A stretch of 64,000 nt of DNA from Marivita cryptomonadis (GTDB taxonomy: Bacteria; Pseudomonadota; Alphaproteobacteria; Rhodobacterales; Rhodobacteraceae). Position 1 is the stretch's first letter, and every line of letters starts with the position of its first letter. This document shows, one piece after another, positions 1-8,905 of this stretch. The position numbers were made by a program, and so were the translations under genes. The stretch spans positions 1 through 64,000 of the forward strand of contig NZ_JFKD01000002.1 in NCBI RefSeq assembly GCF_002115725.1, read 5' to 3'. The notes beneath the pieces were generated by a model. That model ran no database searches, had not been told where the DNA came from, and saw nothing but the letters and a program-made list of their open reading frames with translations.

Positions 1-936
1 GGGTGGTTGACGCATGTGCAGTGTCATTGAACACCCTGTTGACCCTTTGCTCGGGCCGCATGCTGGGTGCCGCAGGCATGAAAATATTGGTTGCTCGCCG
101 CGCTATGCTGCGAACAGGATTGATCCGATCAAGAAGAACGGTGGTCAGGTTTTCAGGCTATGTGGCAGATTTCAGCAGACGAACCTTTTGCAACTCCCAA
201 GTGGAAGCACCAACCCCCAAGTGCCTTACGAAAATGCGGCAGGATTGTGACCTGCCAAAGCATGGTATCTTTATGGCGATATGCCTCAATTTGGTCAACT
301 TTCGGAACGGGGGGAAACTTTTTCGTGCATTCCCAGTAAAAAGTTCCCTCTATGCGTGTTTTGCGAGTGTGTCCGTTTTGGAAAAAATCCAGCAATCAAT
401 CACATTTTCCAGCGACCCCCTAAAATGTCAGCCCTTCCTGACGTGTCGCTTCTGAGGCATAGATCGACCGAAGAGGAATAGCCCCTGACCCATCCGTTTT
501 GTTGATGGATCGCGGTGGAAAAATGCTGCACGTGCAAGATTGATGACGACTTTTCCGGTTTCAGGTGTCGCGAAAGATAGCCTGCTATCGAAAGATAAGC
601 CGTATGACCTCAAGTATAACCTTTTGGATACTGCCTAACACCTTTGACAATTTGCTCTGACTTTGGAGTTTCTGTGATCGATTGTTTCAAAATTCGTACA
701 TAAAGGTCAGAATTTTGGTGCGCAGTGTGATAGCGTGACAGACGATCACAGTGTGAAACAAATTGAAATACTTTTGGTATAATTGAGACTATCTTTAGAC
801 AGCGTTTGTCACGATTGAGCCCGAATCATGTCCGAAAAGTCAGAATCAGACGAAAGTGCGGCGAGCTTGGGCAGGTTGCGCCATAATCGGTGAAGGACTA
901 TCTGCCTTCAAACTTCTCTGAGCAGGATCGAACGTG
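1..936. other. Gene-poor, AT-richer left edge
   Basis: No convincing gene lies here. The open frames present are short, overlap on both strands, lack a Shine-Dalgarno sequence and do not resemble any family I recognise. The base composition is visibly richer in A and T than the rest of the window. It holds a perfect TATAAT at 778-783 with no good -35 box, several TGTGA-type half-sites between 673 and 759, and a small inverted repeat (GATAGC/GCTATC, 576-589). It could be a decayed mobile element or the regulatory region of rnd and of a gene beyond the window. Confidence 0.5.
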
Positions 937-1551
937 ATGACCCACACTGTCCATTTCCGTGACCTTCCCGATGACCTTGATTTGGGGCCCGAGGTTGCAA
1001 TCGATTGCGAGACGATGGGTCTTCACCCGCATCGCGATCGTCTATGTGTTGTCCAGTTGTCCAGCGGAGATGGCACCGCGCATCTGGTGCAGATCGAAAA
1101 AGGTCAAACCTCGGCTCCCAATCTGGAAAAGCTGTTGGTGGATCCGACGGTGCTGAAGCTGTTCCATTTCGGTCGCTTTGATATTGCAGCCATGCAGAAC
1201 GCCTTTGGTGTGGTGACAGCCCCGGTGTTCTGCACCAAGATCGCAAGCCGACTTGTCAGAACGTATACCGACCGTCATGGTCTCAAGGTTCTGCTACAGG
1301 AACATCTGGGCATCGATATCTCCAAGCAACAGCAATCCAGCGACTGGGGATCCGAGACCCTGAGCCAAGCACAGGTGGACTATGCAGCGTCGGATGTTCT
1401 GTATCTGCACAAACTGCGCGACGCTTTGCTTGCCATGCTCGAACGCGAAGATCGTGCAGATCTGGCGCAATCCTGTTTCGATTTCCTGCCGACCCGTGCA
1501 CAGCTTGATCTTGCGGGTTGGCCGGACACCGACATTTTCGCCCATAGCTGA
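937..1551 (+). CDS. rnd: Ribonuclease D, short form (3'-5' exoribonuclease)
   Basis: A DEDD-superfamily 3'-5' exoribonuclease of 204 residues, acting on tRNA and other stable RNA ends. The Exo I residues D23 and E25 (AIDCET), Exo II D82 (HFGRFD) and Exo III Y149/D153 (YAASD) are all present, so it should be active. It is about half the length of E. coli RNase D because the C-terminal HRDC RNA-binding domains are missing, which is common in alphaproteobacteria. I chose the ATG at 937, about 9 bases after AGGA. A GTG at 934 is also possible. It precedes lptC by 17 bases and may be cotranscribed with it. Confidence 0.9.
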   Translation: MTHTVHFRDLPDDLDLGPEVAIDCETMGLHPHRDRLCVVQLSSGDGTAHLVQIEKGQTSAPNLEKLLVDPTVLKLFHFGRFDIAAMQNAFGVVTAPVFCTKIASRLVRTYTDRHGLKVLLQEHLGIDISKQQQSSDWGSETLSQAQVDYAASDVLYLHKLRDALLAMLEREDRADLAQSCFDFLPTRAQLDLAGWPDTDIFAHS

Positions 1552-1568
1552 TCGCGCGGTCATTTAAT

Positions 1569-2162
1569 ATGTATTCGCGCTTGATCGCCTGGCTGAAGAT
1601 CCTGCTTCCGCTGGGTGCACTTGCGCTGTTGTCCACCATCTTTCTGTATTCGCGTGGTCCCGATCCCATAGCGACGATCCCGTTGCTGACGGGTGGGGCG
1701 GACCCGACGCTAACTGAACAGATCGGAGGCCCGTTTTACGCGGGAACCACCGAAAACGGGCAAGGTCTGACTCTGGCCGCCCGTCAGGCGCGGTTCAGCA
1801 ACCCTGAAAGCTCGGGCATGATCGCGGATGACCTGCGGGCGATCATCGACGTGCGTGACGGCAATCGGATCGTCATCGACGCCACGCTTGGCCAGATGGA
1901 AGAGGGCGACCGCCTTTTGCTTCGTGACGGCGTCACTCTGGAAAGCAGTTCTGGATACACAGTGCGTACCGAAGGCCTTGATGCCGAAATTGACCGCGTT
2001 GCCATTGAAAGCACATCTAATGTCGAAGCGGATGGCCCCGGATTGACCCTGTCAGCGGGAAAACTCCGAGTTGAGGAGGATGAAACCACGCAGGACATTC
2101 AGTTGCTGTTCACGGATGGGGTAAAGCTGATATACATCCCGCAACAAGACGGGGCCGAATGA
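1569..2162 (+). CDS. lptC: LPS export protein LptC
   Basis: The bitopic inner-membrane component of the Lpt bridge. It takes lipopolysaccharide from the LptB2FG transporter and passes it to LptA. The 197-residue protein has one N-terminal membrane anchor (about residues 7-27) followed by a beta-rich periplasmic OstA-like domain. Sequence identity in this family is low, so the call rests on the anchor, the length and the position directly before lptA and lptB. Its stop overlaps the lptA start (ATGA), indicating translational coupling. Confidence 0.85.
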   Translation: MYSRLIAWLKILLPLGALALLSTIFLYSRGPDPIATIPLLTGGADPTLTEQIGGPFYAGTTENGQGLTLAARQARFSNPESSGMIADDLRAIIDVRDGNRIVIDATLGQMEEGDRLLLRDGVTLESSSGYTVRTEGLDAEIDRVAIESTSNVEADGPGLTLSAGKLRVEEDETTQDIQLLFTDGVKLIYIPQQDGAE

Positions 2163-2644
2163 TGATCCGAACAGTGATGACCGTACTTGCGGTCGGGGTT
2201 GCGAGTTTCGCGCAGGCGCAGGGGACAGAGGTCGCCTTTGGCACCGCGCAGCAAGACACATCGCTTCCAGTTGAGGTCAGTGCGGATTCGCTGTCGGTCT
2301 CGCAGAATGATGGATCGGCTTTGTTTACGGGCAATGTCGTCATCGGTCAGGGCGAAATGCGCCTGTCTGCACCGCGCGTTCTGGTGTTCTATACCGAAAA
2401 CCAAAGCGGGGTTGAACGGCTCCAGGCAACCGGCGGAGTGACCCTTGTTAATGGCGATCAGGCGGCGGAAGCAGAAACAGCCGAATACGAAGTCAATCGC
2501 GGCACCATTCGCATGGTTGGTAACGTGCTCTTGACGCAGGGCGCGAACACGCTGGTGTCCGACAGTATGGATGTCGATCTCGAAGCGGGCACCGCCCTGA
2601 TGAACGGTCGGGTGCGGACCGTGTTCCAATCAGGCGACAACTGA
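2159..2644 (+). CDS. lptA: LPS transport periplasmic protein LptA
   Basis: The periplasmic protein that polymerises into the beta-jellyroll bridge carrying lipopolysaccharide between inner and outer membrane. The 161-residue product has a signal peptide ending near residue 20 (FAQAQ). An OstA/LptA domain follows, with the typical phrase about a gained outer segment ([11 protein letters not shown]) and repeated strands. It overlaps lptC by 4 bases upstream and lptB by 1 base downstream (TGATG), so the three genes form a tight operon. Confidence 0.9.
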   Translation: MMIRTVMTVLAVGVASFAQAQGTEVAFGTAQQDTSLPVEVSADSLSVSQNDGSALFTGNVVIGQGEMRLSAPRVLVFYTENQSGVERLQATGGVTLVNGDQAAEAETAEYEVNRGTIRMVGNVLLTQGANTLVSDSMDVDLEAGTALMNGRVRTVFQSGDN

Positions 2645-3402
2645 TGGCGGGCCCGACCCTCTCTGTCACCAAAGGGGAAAGCGGGCTGATCGTCCGGCAT
2701 CTGCGCAAGAGCTATAAAAAGCGCGTCGTGATCCGGGACGTGTCACTTGAGGTGCGTCGCGGCGAGGTGGTGGCCCTGCTCGGCCCGAACGGCAGCGGCA
2801 AGACCACATCCTTCTATGCGATTGCCGGGTTGGTGAACCCTGAAGGGGGGCAGGTGCTGATCGACGGACAGGACGTGACCTACCTGCCAATGTACCGCCG
2901 TGCCCGGATGGGGATCGGGTATCTGCCGCAGGAAATGTCGATCTTCCGCGGCATGAGCGTCGAGGATAACATCAGCGCCATTCTCGACATCAGCCAGCCG
3001 GACCGCCACAAGCGGCGCGAACGCTTGGAAGAGCTGTTGGGCGAATTTTCCATCGAACACCTGCGTCGCGCGCCTGCGCTGGCGCTGTCAGGCGGCGAAC
3101 GCCGCCGTGTCGAGATCGCCCGCTGTCTGGCGGCTGATCCCAAGTACCTGCTGCTGGATGAACCCTTCGCCGGGGTGGACCCGATCAGCGTCGGAGACAT
3201 CCGTCATCTGGTTGCCGACCTCAAAAAACGTGGCATCGGTGTGCTGATCACCGATCACAACGTCCGTGAAACGCTAGAGATCGTGGACCGCGCTTACATC
3301 TTGCATGATGGCAAAGTTCTGATGTCGGGTTCACCCGATGAAGTGGTGCGTAATGAGAACGTGCGCAGGGTCTATCTGGGCGACAGTTTCCGCATCGGAT
3401 AA
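2644..3402 (+). CDS. lptB: LPS export ABC transporter ATPase LptB
   Basis: The ATPase that powers extraction of lipopolysaccharide from the inner membrane, working with LptF and LptG, which are not in this window. The 252-residue protein has Walker A GPNGSGKT (47-54), signature LSGGE (148-152) and Walker B LLLDEP (169-174) with catalytic Glu, followed by the FAGVDP segment typical of LptB. An N-terminal extension of roughly 14 residues precedes the usual start of the family. It is the last gene of the lptC-lptA-lptB run. In many proteobacteria rpoN comes next, but here it does not. Confidence 0.96.
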   Translation: MAGPTLSVTKGESGLIVRHLRKSYKKRVVIRDVSLEVRRGEVVALLGPNGSGKTTSFYAIAGLVNPEGGQVLIDGQDVTYLPMYRRARMGIGYLPQEMSIFRGMSVEDNISAILDISQPDRHKRRERLEELLGEFSIEHLRRAPALALSGGERRRVEIARCLAADPKYLLLDEPFAGVDPISVGDIRHLVADLKKRGIGVLITDHNVRETLEIVDRAYILHDGKVLMSGSPDEVVRNENVRRVYLGDSFRIG

Positions 3403-3427
3403 TTCCCGCGCCATTTTACGGAAACCA

Positions 3428-3456
3428 TTGACACGAAGCCCGCGCAGGATTGAAAT
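3428..3456 (+). promoter_or_regulatory. Candidate sigma-70-type promoter for hpf-ptsN
   Basis: A perfect TTGACA box (3428-3433) is followed after 17 bases by TGAAAT (3451-3456), a 4 of 6 match to the -10 consensus. It lies in the 225-base gap between lptB and hpf and would give a leader of about 165 bases. Seen in the sequence; use as a promoter is inferred. Confidence 0.4.
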
Positions 3457-3627
3457 GATCGTATGGCGTTTGAACACTCAGACCGTCAAGTTCCGCTCCG
3501 CCTGCCACCCCGGCTGGACAATGAAACACAACGGTCAGTACGCCATCTACCTTTTGCTTCCGAACCTGTCGCCCGGCCCTGCCGGTGCAGTTCGGCTGCA
3601 GAACCAAAACAATAAAAAGGACATCCT

Positions 3628-4191
3628 ATGCGTTACCAGATAACCGGCAAACAGATTGATGTAGGTGAAGCCCTTCAGACTCATGTGCAGACCGAACTGG
3701 ACGCGATGTTGGGCAAGTATGCCGGTCGTCCGACGGATGCGACCGTTGTCTTCTCCAAGAGCGCCCACGAGTTTGTTTGTGAGACAGTGGTTCATCTGTC
3801 CACCGGTTTGAACGCCACCGCCAAGGCACATGCGACAGAAATCTACGCGGCTTTCGATGCCTGTTGCGAAAAGATGGACAAGCAGCTGCGCCGCTATAAG
3901 CGACGTCTGAAGGATCACCACAAGGACCGTACGGAACCAGTTGAACTCTTTGGGGCATCCTCATATATCCTCGCCAGCGAAGTTGATACACATGACGACG
4001 AGCCTGAATCGTTGCAGCCCATTATCGTCGCCGAGATGGAGACCAAGATTCCATCCCTGACTGTGGGCGAAGCGGTGATGCAGATGGAGTTGGCAGGACT
4101 GCCCGTTCTGGTGTTCCGAAATGACAAAAAGGACGGTGTGAACGTCGTATATCGCCGCGAAGATGGAAACATCGGCTGGATTGATCCATAA
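3628..4191 (+). CDS. hpf: Ribosome hibernation promoting factor, long form
   Basis: Binds the small ribosomal subunit and drives 70S ribosomes into inactive 100S dimers during starvation or stationary phase. At 187 residues this is the long form. An N-terminal RaiA/HPF beta-alpha-beta domain (about 1-100, starting MRYQITGKQIDVG) is joined by a linker to a C-terminal dimerisation domain (about 130-187, with LPVLVFRN and the ending GNIGWIDP). The start has AAAAAGGA upstream. It is followed after 42 bases by ptsN, the usual partner in this neighbourhood. Confidence 0.93.
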   Translation: MRYQITGKQIDVGEALQTHVQTELDAMLGKYAGRPTDATVVFSKSAHEFVCETVVHLSTGLNATAKAHATEIYAAFDACCEKMDKQLRRYKRRLKDHHKDRTEPVELFGASSYILASEVDTHDDEPESLQPIIVAEMETKIPSLTVGEAVMQMELAGLPVLVFRNDKKDGVNVVYRREDGNIGWIDP

Positions 4192-4233
4192 TACCGATAT
4201 ACGGGCGTCCTGCGTCCCAATAACGAGCAGCAC

Positions 4234-4698
4234 ATGAAATTTGCAGACCTTTTGAATTCAAAGGCCGTCAAGGCGGTGACAAGTGCATCCAGCAAGAAGC
4301 GCTTGATGCACGATATCGCCGACGTGGCCGAGTCTGCCTATGGCATCTCTGCTCAGCGCGCCGTCGAGGCGTTGCTCGAACGCGAAAGCCTTGGCCCCAC
4401 CGGTGTGGGCCATGGCGTCGCCTTGCCCCATGCGCGGCTTGATGGGGTTGAATCGGTCGTGGGCGTATTCATCCTGCTGGAAAAGCCGATTGATTTCGAA
4501 GCGATCGACCGCCAGCCTGTGGATGTGATCTTTGCGCTGTTCGCACCCGAAGATGCAGGCGTCGAACATCTCAAAGCTCTGGCCCTTGTGTCGCGTACTC
4601 TGCGGGATCAAAGCTTTTGTGCGAAACTGCGGGCAAACCCCGATCCGGCCACGCTGCACACCATCATCACCGAAGCTGCTGCTGTCCAGGCGGCGTAA
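4234..4698 (+). CDS. ptsN: Nitrogen-type phosphotransferase EIIA (PtsN)
   Basis: The terminal acceptor of the nitrogen-related phosphotransferase relay (PtsP-NPr-PtsN). It regulates by protein contacts, for example with potassium transport and phosphate sensing, rather than by sugar uptake. The 154-residue protein is one PTS EIIA type-2 domain. The phosphorylated histidine is H66 in GVALPHARLD. It is convergent with the sulfotransferase gene, with only 13 bases between the two stop codons. Confidence 0.93.
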   Translation: MKFADLLNSKAVKAVTSASSKKRLMHDIADVAESAYGISAQRAVEALLERESLGPTGVGHGVALPHARLDGVESVVGVFILLEKPIDFEAIDRQPVDVIFALFAPEDAGVEHLKALALVSRTLRDQSFCAKLRANPDPATLHTIITEAAAVQAA

Positions 4699-4711
4699 GC
4701 AGAGCGGCTGC

Positions 4712-6145
4712 CTAAGCAGGCATGCGGAAGTCGGAAAATCCAAACATCGTGTAGTCACGCGGATATGCGTCGCGGCATAGCTGATCCAGCGACTGGTCGT
4801 AGATCTGCGACAAACGCCGGGTGTTTGCATCTGGTGCGCTGTTAAACTCCGGGGGGGCGGTGACCCCAAGCTGAGCCGCAATCTGCGGCAATGCATCAGG
4901 CAGGTCGTCTTCGCGTAAAAGGCGGTCGGGAAGACAAAACTCTGACATCCCTTGAAGGCAGGCCACTTGGCTGGCCCAATGCGCGTCGACACGGATACTG
5001 GTCTGGCCGTTCAGATTGGCCCGCAAGAACCGCAAAAAACCCTCGAACGCGGCCTTGTGCGCAGACGGACCATAGCCGGGGTCATTTGCATCCTCTGGCA
5101 GGTCCAGACCGTGAGACCGTGCCAGTTGCTGGCGGATTTTGGCAAAGCTGCCCGGCCCAGTGTCCAGGATTTTGTCGCAAAAGGCCGCATGAGCGCGCGC
5201 CAAAGGATGACGCAGCACCGTGAAGCGCTGATGTCCGGGATTGTCCTGCAACCAGCCACGCAAGTTTTTCTGATTGAAATTCGTGACCAGTTCGGTCCCC
5301 GCACCATCCAGAGCCGCCATCCATGCCGTAACGCTGTCTTCCGGCCCCGAACGGATCGGCAGGTAGAGAAGAGGATGGCGGGCACAGGCAACATAGCTCG
5401 GTACAACGGGCCCGCGTCGCGGTTCGAAATTTGGTGTGCGCGTGAGATCAAACCGGTCAAGCGCGCGCAACGCCAATTCCATCTGGCCGTAGTTAACCAC
5501 TTTATCCGACAAAGGCTGTGGGTTTTGTGGCTTGAGGTTGGCCTGAAAGACATCAGGATTGGCCTGCGCCCCAAGCCAATGTGCAAGCCCACTAAGCACT
5601 TCTGTATCGTGCAGGTCGTCATAGCCGATATAAAACGCGCTTTGCCCGGTCACTTGCAATGCGCGCATGACCTCAAGTTGAAAGCTTTGTATCCGGCCCA
5701 GATGGCGCTCGAATTCAGGCAGATCGAAATGAGCCTGCGCTTCTTTGCGGTTCTTGACGTTGGTCAGCTTCCATTGATCAGTCGCCCGCGCGATCTTGAG
5801 ACTGATGTAGCTGTCCAGCGGATTGCGGGTGAGAATGATCTTTGCGCAGCGCGGATCCGACAGGATTGGTGCAAGGACCCGCGGATCATGGTCGTGGAAA
5901 TAGCGGAACCCACCCAACCCATCAGTCTTTTCACGAATTGCCCGCAAAAGGCGGTCGGGATTGTCTTCGCGCTGCCGGTGGGTGATGCCAAGTATGTCAT
6001 CGCGGTTCGGATAGCCGATGAAATTGGGGTTGAACGCTTCTCCGTGGCAGGTCACGCCGTTGATCTGGTTCAGGTAATCTTCGAGCAGATTGGATCCTGT
6101 TCGCATCTCGGCGAAAACGACAAACAGATCAAACGAACCAGCCAC
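4712..6145 (-). CDS. Two-domain sulfotransferase (Stf0-type plus C-terminal sulfotransferase-like domain)
   Basis: Likely transfers sulfate from PAPS to a surface glycan. The first half (about 1-230) looks like the Stf0/NodH family. It has a PAPS 5'-phosphosulfate loop near the N-terminus (EMRTGSNLLEDYL) and a 3'-phosphate segment (LTRNPLDSYISLK). The second half (about 255-477) has a second 3'-phosphate-like segment (VLRHPLARAHAAF), as in carbohydrate sulfotransferase family 2. The matching loop before it (LLYLPIRSGPEDS) is poorly conserved. The protein is therefore a tandem arrangement in which only the first domain clearly keeps both PAPS-binding elements. It is the last gene of the glycan block, 3 bases after the GT14-like gene. 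The acceptor is unknown. Confidence 0.8.
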   Translation of the reverse strand: MAGSFDLFVVFAEMRTGSNLLEDYLNQINGVTCHGEAFNPNFIGYPNRDDILGITHRQREDNPDRLLRAIREKTDGLGGFRYFHDHDPRVLAPILSDPRCAKIILTRNPLDSYISLKIARATDQWKLTNVKNRKEAQAHFDLPEFERHLGRIQSFQLEVMRALQVTGQSAFYIGYDDLHDTEVLSGLAHWLGAQANPDVFQANLKPQNPQPLSDKVVNYGQMELALRALDRFDLTRTPNFEPRRGPVVPSYVACARHPLLYLPIRSGPEDSVTAWMAALDGAGTELVTNFNQKNLRGWLQDNPGHQRFTVLRHPLARAHAAFCDKILDTGPGSFAKIRQQLARSHGLDLPEDANDPGYGPSAHKAAFEGFLRFLRANLNGQTSIRVDAHWASQVACLQGMSEFCLPDRLLREDDLPDALPQIAAQLGVTAPPEFNSAPDANTRRLSQIYDQSLDQLCRDAYPRDYTMFGFSDFRMPA

Positions 6146-6148
6146 GCG

Positions 6149-7855
6149 TTACTTCTTCACAAGATAGGGACGGGGGCGCGGTGCGTTCAAAGCAGGGCCT
6201 TGGGCAATCGGATCGGCAGGGAAGTCACCCATCAGATAAGGGTGCATCCCCTGGTTCTTGAGGTTCTGCAAGAACTGCCCAAAGCCAGCCAAGTCCACCA
6301 TTTTGGGCGCTTCGGTCAGGCGCCGGTGCGGTTGCGTACCGATTTCATCCACGATGACCTGTATCGCTTCCATCGGGCTTTCAATGAACTCCGCCATCGT
6401 CCAGATGCGCCTGCGGCATTTCGAATAAGGCGACCGCAAAGCATCCAGCATCTCGGTCTCGATCTTCTGCAACTGCGCCGCCTCGCGCCGCAATTCGGCA
6501 AAGCTCTGGTTCGACTGGAACAGCGGGATCGCCCAAGCGCCACTGATGACAGAAACCTGTGCGTTCGGGTCCTTGGCGATGTCCCACACAACGTGACGCG
6601 TGCTGCTTGGCCCAAGCTGGAAACATTGGCGCTCGCCGCGGGTGTTCCAAAGCAGGTTCGTCAGGAACATCTTGGTGTCGTAGTCGCGCAGCGTCGCGTT
6701 GTCGGACAAAGCGCCATTCATCACAGTCTGGCCATCGGCGAAATGCGCCCTGTCAGGCGCAAACAGGTGCCCATGCACCCGCGCGCCTGTGACTTGCGCC
6801 AGCCACGGTTGAAAATCGGTGAAAAGCTCTGTGAACCCTTGGAACACAGAATATTTTGCCGCCGTGACACCGTTCTCCCAATCTTCGTTGGGGAAGCGGC
6901 TTTGCATATAAAGCCCCGGCCGTCCGCGTGTCCTGCGATCCACCGCCTTGGCGAAGATGCGGTCGATCTTGCCGGGGTTGGGTTCCTGCAGGCTCAACTC
7001 CCCGGGTTTGGGGCTCAGGAACGTCTCATACAGGCGGTCGGCGTTGTGCCAGATTTTGCGCGCAACGAAGCAGTCGGACCGACGCAGCAGTTGCAGGTGA
7101 TCATCATAAAAGATGTGCGGCTTGCCCTGGAAATCGAATTTCGACAGGGTTAGCGACCGGCTGACGATGTTGGTCGAATACAACCGCGACAACGTCTGGA
7201 AATAGCTTTCATCGGGGATCCACACATGGCGGAAATAGCGGTCGTAGACCTTGCGCTTGGGGTCTTCGAGGATCGACGCCAAAGTCTGGCGGGTGAGGCA
7301 CCACCACTGGCTGCCCATATGCGGCGTCAGACCATCGGGGATCTTGCGCTTGTATCCAACCTTGCGCTGCAATTCGACAAAGCGGTCAAACAGATACCGA
7401 TTGCGCCGCCATGAGAACGGGAACCGCATGGTGAAACGTTCTTCGTCCAAGCCGCCAACCGTCCAAGGGACATCCGCTGTTGTTGCGCTTTCTATGTGAT
7501 CGGTGCGCGGCCGCGCCTTGAGATAGTCGATCAGTTCCTGAACCGGGCGCAGCGGCAGGCATGACCCAGACGTGAGGTAGACATGGCTGACATCTTCGAA
7601 TTCGGCCAACATAAGTTCGCTGGCGTCCTGACTGGCCGCGACCAGACCCCACGTGCCCCAGTCGCAGCGATGGCGGCGTGAAAAGCGCACCAAAGGATCA
7701 TCGCTCAGCCGATCAGTGAAAATCTTATAGCGCTTCGGCGACACAACCTGATCAACATGGATCACCACTGGACAGCCTGCCTTGGTCCAGTGACGCGCGA
7801 CTTGCTCGGCCCGATGAAGGGCCGTGTGCGCGAGCATGATGATCCCGATGCTCAT
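6149..7855 (-). CDS. Core-2/I-branching type glycosyltransferase (GT14-like) with C-terminal domain of unknown function
   Basis: Probably a glycosyltransferase adding a branch sugar to a surface polysaccharide. The first ~290 residues follow the Branch/GT14 pattern: IIMLAHTALHRAEQVARHW, a VIHVDQ strand, the HRCDWGTWGLV segment, YLTSGSCLPLRP and GSQWWCLTR, then a WIPDESYFQT motif. The remaining ~270 residues form a domain found in roseobacter proteins of this type and of unknown role; it includes a segment centred on HLFAPDRAHFADG. The start overlaps the end of the upstream GT2-like gene by 4 bases, so the two are translationally coupled. Donor and acceptor sugars cannot be read from the sequence. 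Confidence 0.82.
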   Translation of the reverse strand: MSIGIIMLAHTALHRAEQVARHWTKAGCPVVIHVDQVVSPKRYKIFTDRLSDDPLVRFSRRHRCDWGTWGLVAASQDASELMLAEFEDVSHVYLTSGSCLPLRPVQELIDYLKARPRTDHIESATTADVPWTVGGLDEERFTMRFPFSWRRNRYLFDRFVELQRKVGYKRKIPDGLTPHMGSQWWCLTRQTLASILEDPKRKVYDRYFRHVWIPDESYFQTLSRLYSTNIVSRSLTLSKFDFQGKPHIFYDDHLQLLRRSDCFVARKIWHNADRLYETFLSPKPGELSLQEPNPGKIDRIFAKAVDRRTRGRPGLYMQSRFPNEDWENGVTAAKYSVFQGFTELFTDFQPWLAQVTGARVHGHLFAPDRAHFADGQTVMNGALSDNATLRDYDTKMFLTNLLWNTRGERQCFQLGPSSTRHVVWDIAKDPNAQVSVISGAWAIPLFQSNQSFAELRREAAQLQKIETEMLDALRSPYSKCRRRIWTMAEFIESPMEAIQVIVDEIGTQPHRRLTEAPKMVDLAGFGQFLQNLKNQGMHPYLMGDFPADPIAQGPALNAPRPRPYLVKK

Positions 7856-8862
7856 GCCCAGTTACCCATCGACATGAGGCCAAGAATTTCAAGCTGGCGC
7901 CAGTTGATGTATTTCTCTGACCACTTGCACCACAACTCGGGATTATCCTGCAGAGCGTTCGCATAGGCGACGTATTCAAGGCTGCCCGCGTAGTGTTCGC
8001 GGCGTTTCAGCTCTTCCATCGCTTTTTCATTGAACGTGCTGATGAACTTGGTGTGCAACAGAACGCCAGACGCTTTTTCACCGCCCCATTCGTCGTACAC
8101 CTTGTTCAGACCGCGCGGCAAAAGCATGTGGGTCGAACTGGCATAGGCGTATCGATGGTGCCATTTGACCAGCGGGATCTTGTTTAACGCAGGGGCAGCT
8201 TCGGGACGGTCGGCAAAGAACACCCGTGCGCGGGGTCCACCCTGAATCCACAGGTTCCCCAGAAGGTGATTGCGTTTCAGCGTGTAATTCCCGGAATCGA
8301 ACCAAGAGGCGATTTCCATCGGGTTCTGGCCCGCCTGATAAGGCACCGCGTCGATGCGCCCTTTTGGGTACATGTCGACCAGCATCGCACTGAACGACCG
8401 GATCGAGGACGCGTCCAGCCAATCCGTCAGGGCTGGCAGGGGACGCGAGTCGCAGAACGGGTAGACGAAGAATTCGTCGGGATCGACCGTCAGACACCAG
8501 TGATCATGGCCATATCGGCGCAGCAGCCAGTTCATCCAGTCCATGCCGAACCGGGACCGTTTATAACTTTTTCGGCTGTGCCAAACAGACACGTCGGGCT
8601 GCTGGGCTAGCAGTTCGGCGGTGCCGTCAGTGCTGTCATTGTCGACAATAAAGAAATGAGAGACACCCATTTCTCGATAATACTTAAGGAAGTAGGGCAG
8701 GCGAACGCCTTCGTTGCGCACGGTGCAGAACAGGAGGATGTCTGTTTTCCGGATCAGATCCGTGCGATTGGACACAGGTTTCAGCTCGCGGCGTTTACGA
8801 AACGCGCGAAATCTCCAGCGTTTGCGCTGAAGTCTCAAACCGTATCTTTGCACCACTCCCAA
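7852..8862 (-). CDS. Glycosyltransferase family 2-like protein
   Basis: A 336-residue glycosyltransferase of the Glyco_tranf_2_4 type. It has a Rossmann-like start (LLFCTVRNEGVRLP at about 44-57), a nucleotide-binding strand FIVDNDSTDGT (71-81) and a DPDEFF acidic motif at 127-132 for the metal-nucleotide sugar. The first ~40 residues are very basic, suggesting membrane-surface association. The start is uncertain: the frame opens with a TTG at 8862, and two GTG codons follow within 12 bases. It overlaps the next gene by 4 bases inside the glycan operon. Confidence 0.82.
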   Translation of the reverse strand: MGVVQRYGLRLQRKRWRFRAFRKRRELKPVSNRTDLIRKTDILLFCTVRNEGVRLPYFLKYYREMGVSHFFIVDNDSTDGTAELLAQQPDVSVWHSRKSYKRSRFGMDWMNWLLRRYGHDHWCLTVDPDEFFVYPFCDSRPLPALTDWLDASSIRSFSAMLVDMYPKGRIDAVPYQAGQNPMEIASWFDSGNYTLKRNHLLGNLWIQGGPRARVFFADRPEAAPALNKIPLVKWHHRYAYASSTHMLLPRGLNKVYDEWGGEKASGVLLHTKFISTFNEKAMEELKRREHYAGSLEYVAYANALQDNPELWCKWSEKYINWRQLEILGLMSMGNWA

Positions 8863-8905
8863 GAGTCAGCTGCCTGTATTTGTGGTCGCACGCCACACGC
8901 CAGTA

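Noticed and set aside
3..455. 150-codon frame at the left edge
   Set aside because: Overlaps other equally weak frames, lacks codon bias typical of the window, and matches nothing I recognise; possibly decayed sequence.
829..894. 21-codon open frame starting MSEKSESDESAA
   Set aside because: No ribosome-binding site, low complexity and no context supporting translation.
4952..7153. 733-codon open frame on the plus strand opposite the sulfotransferase and GT14-like genes
   Set aside because: It is the antisense shadow of two well-supported minus-strand genes; GC-rich codon use leaves such frames open. No family resemblance.
8288..8306. tRNA T-arm-like sequence on the minus strand (GGTTCGATTCCGGG)
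   Set aside because: It lies in frame inside the glycosyltransferase gene and no acceptor stem, D-arm or anticodon arm could be placed around it.
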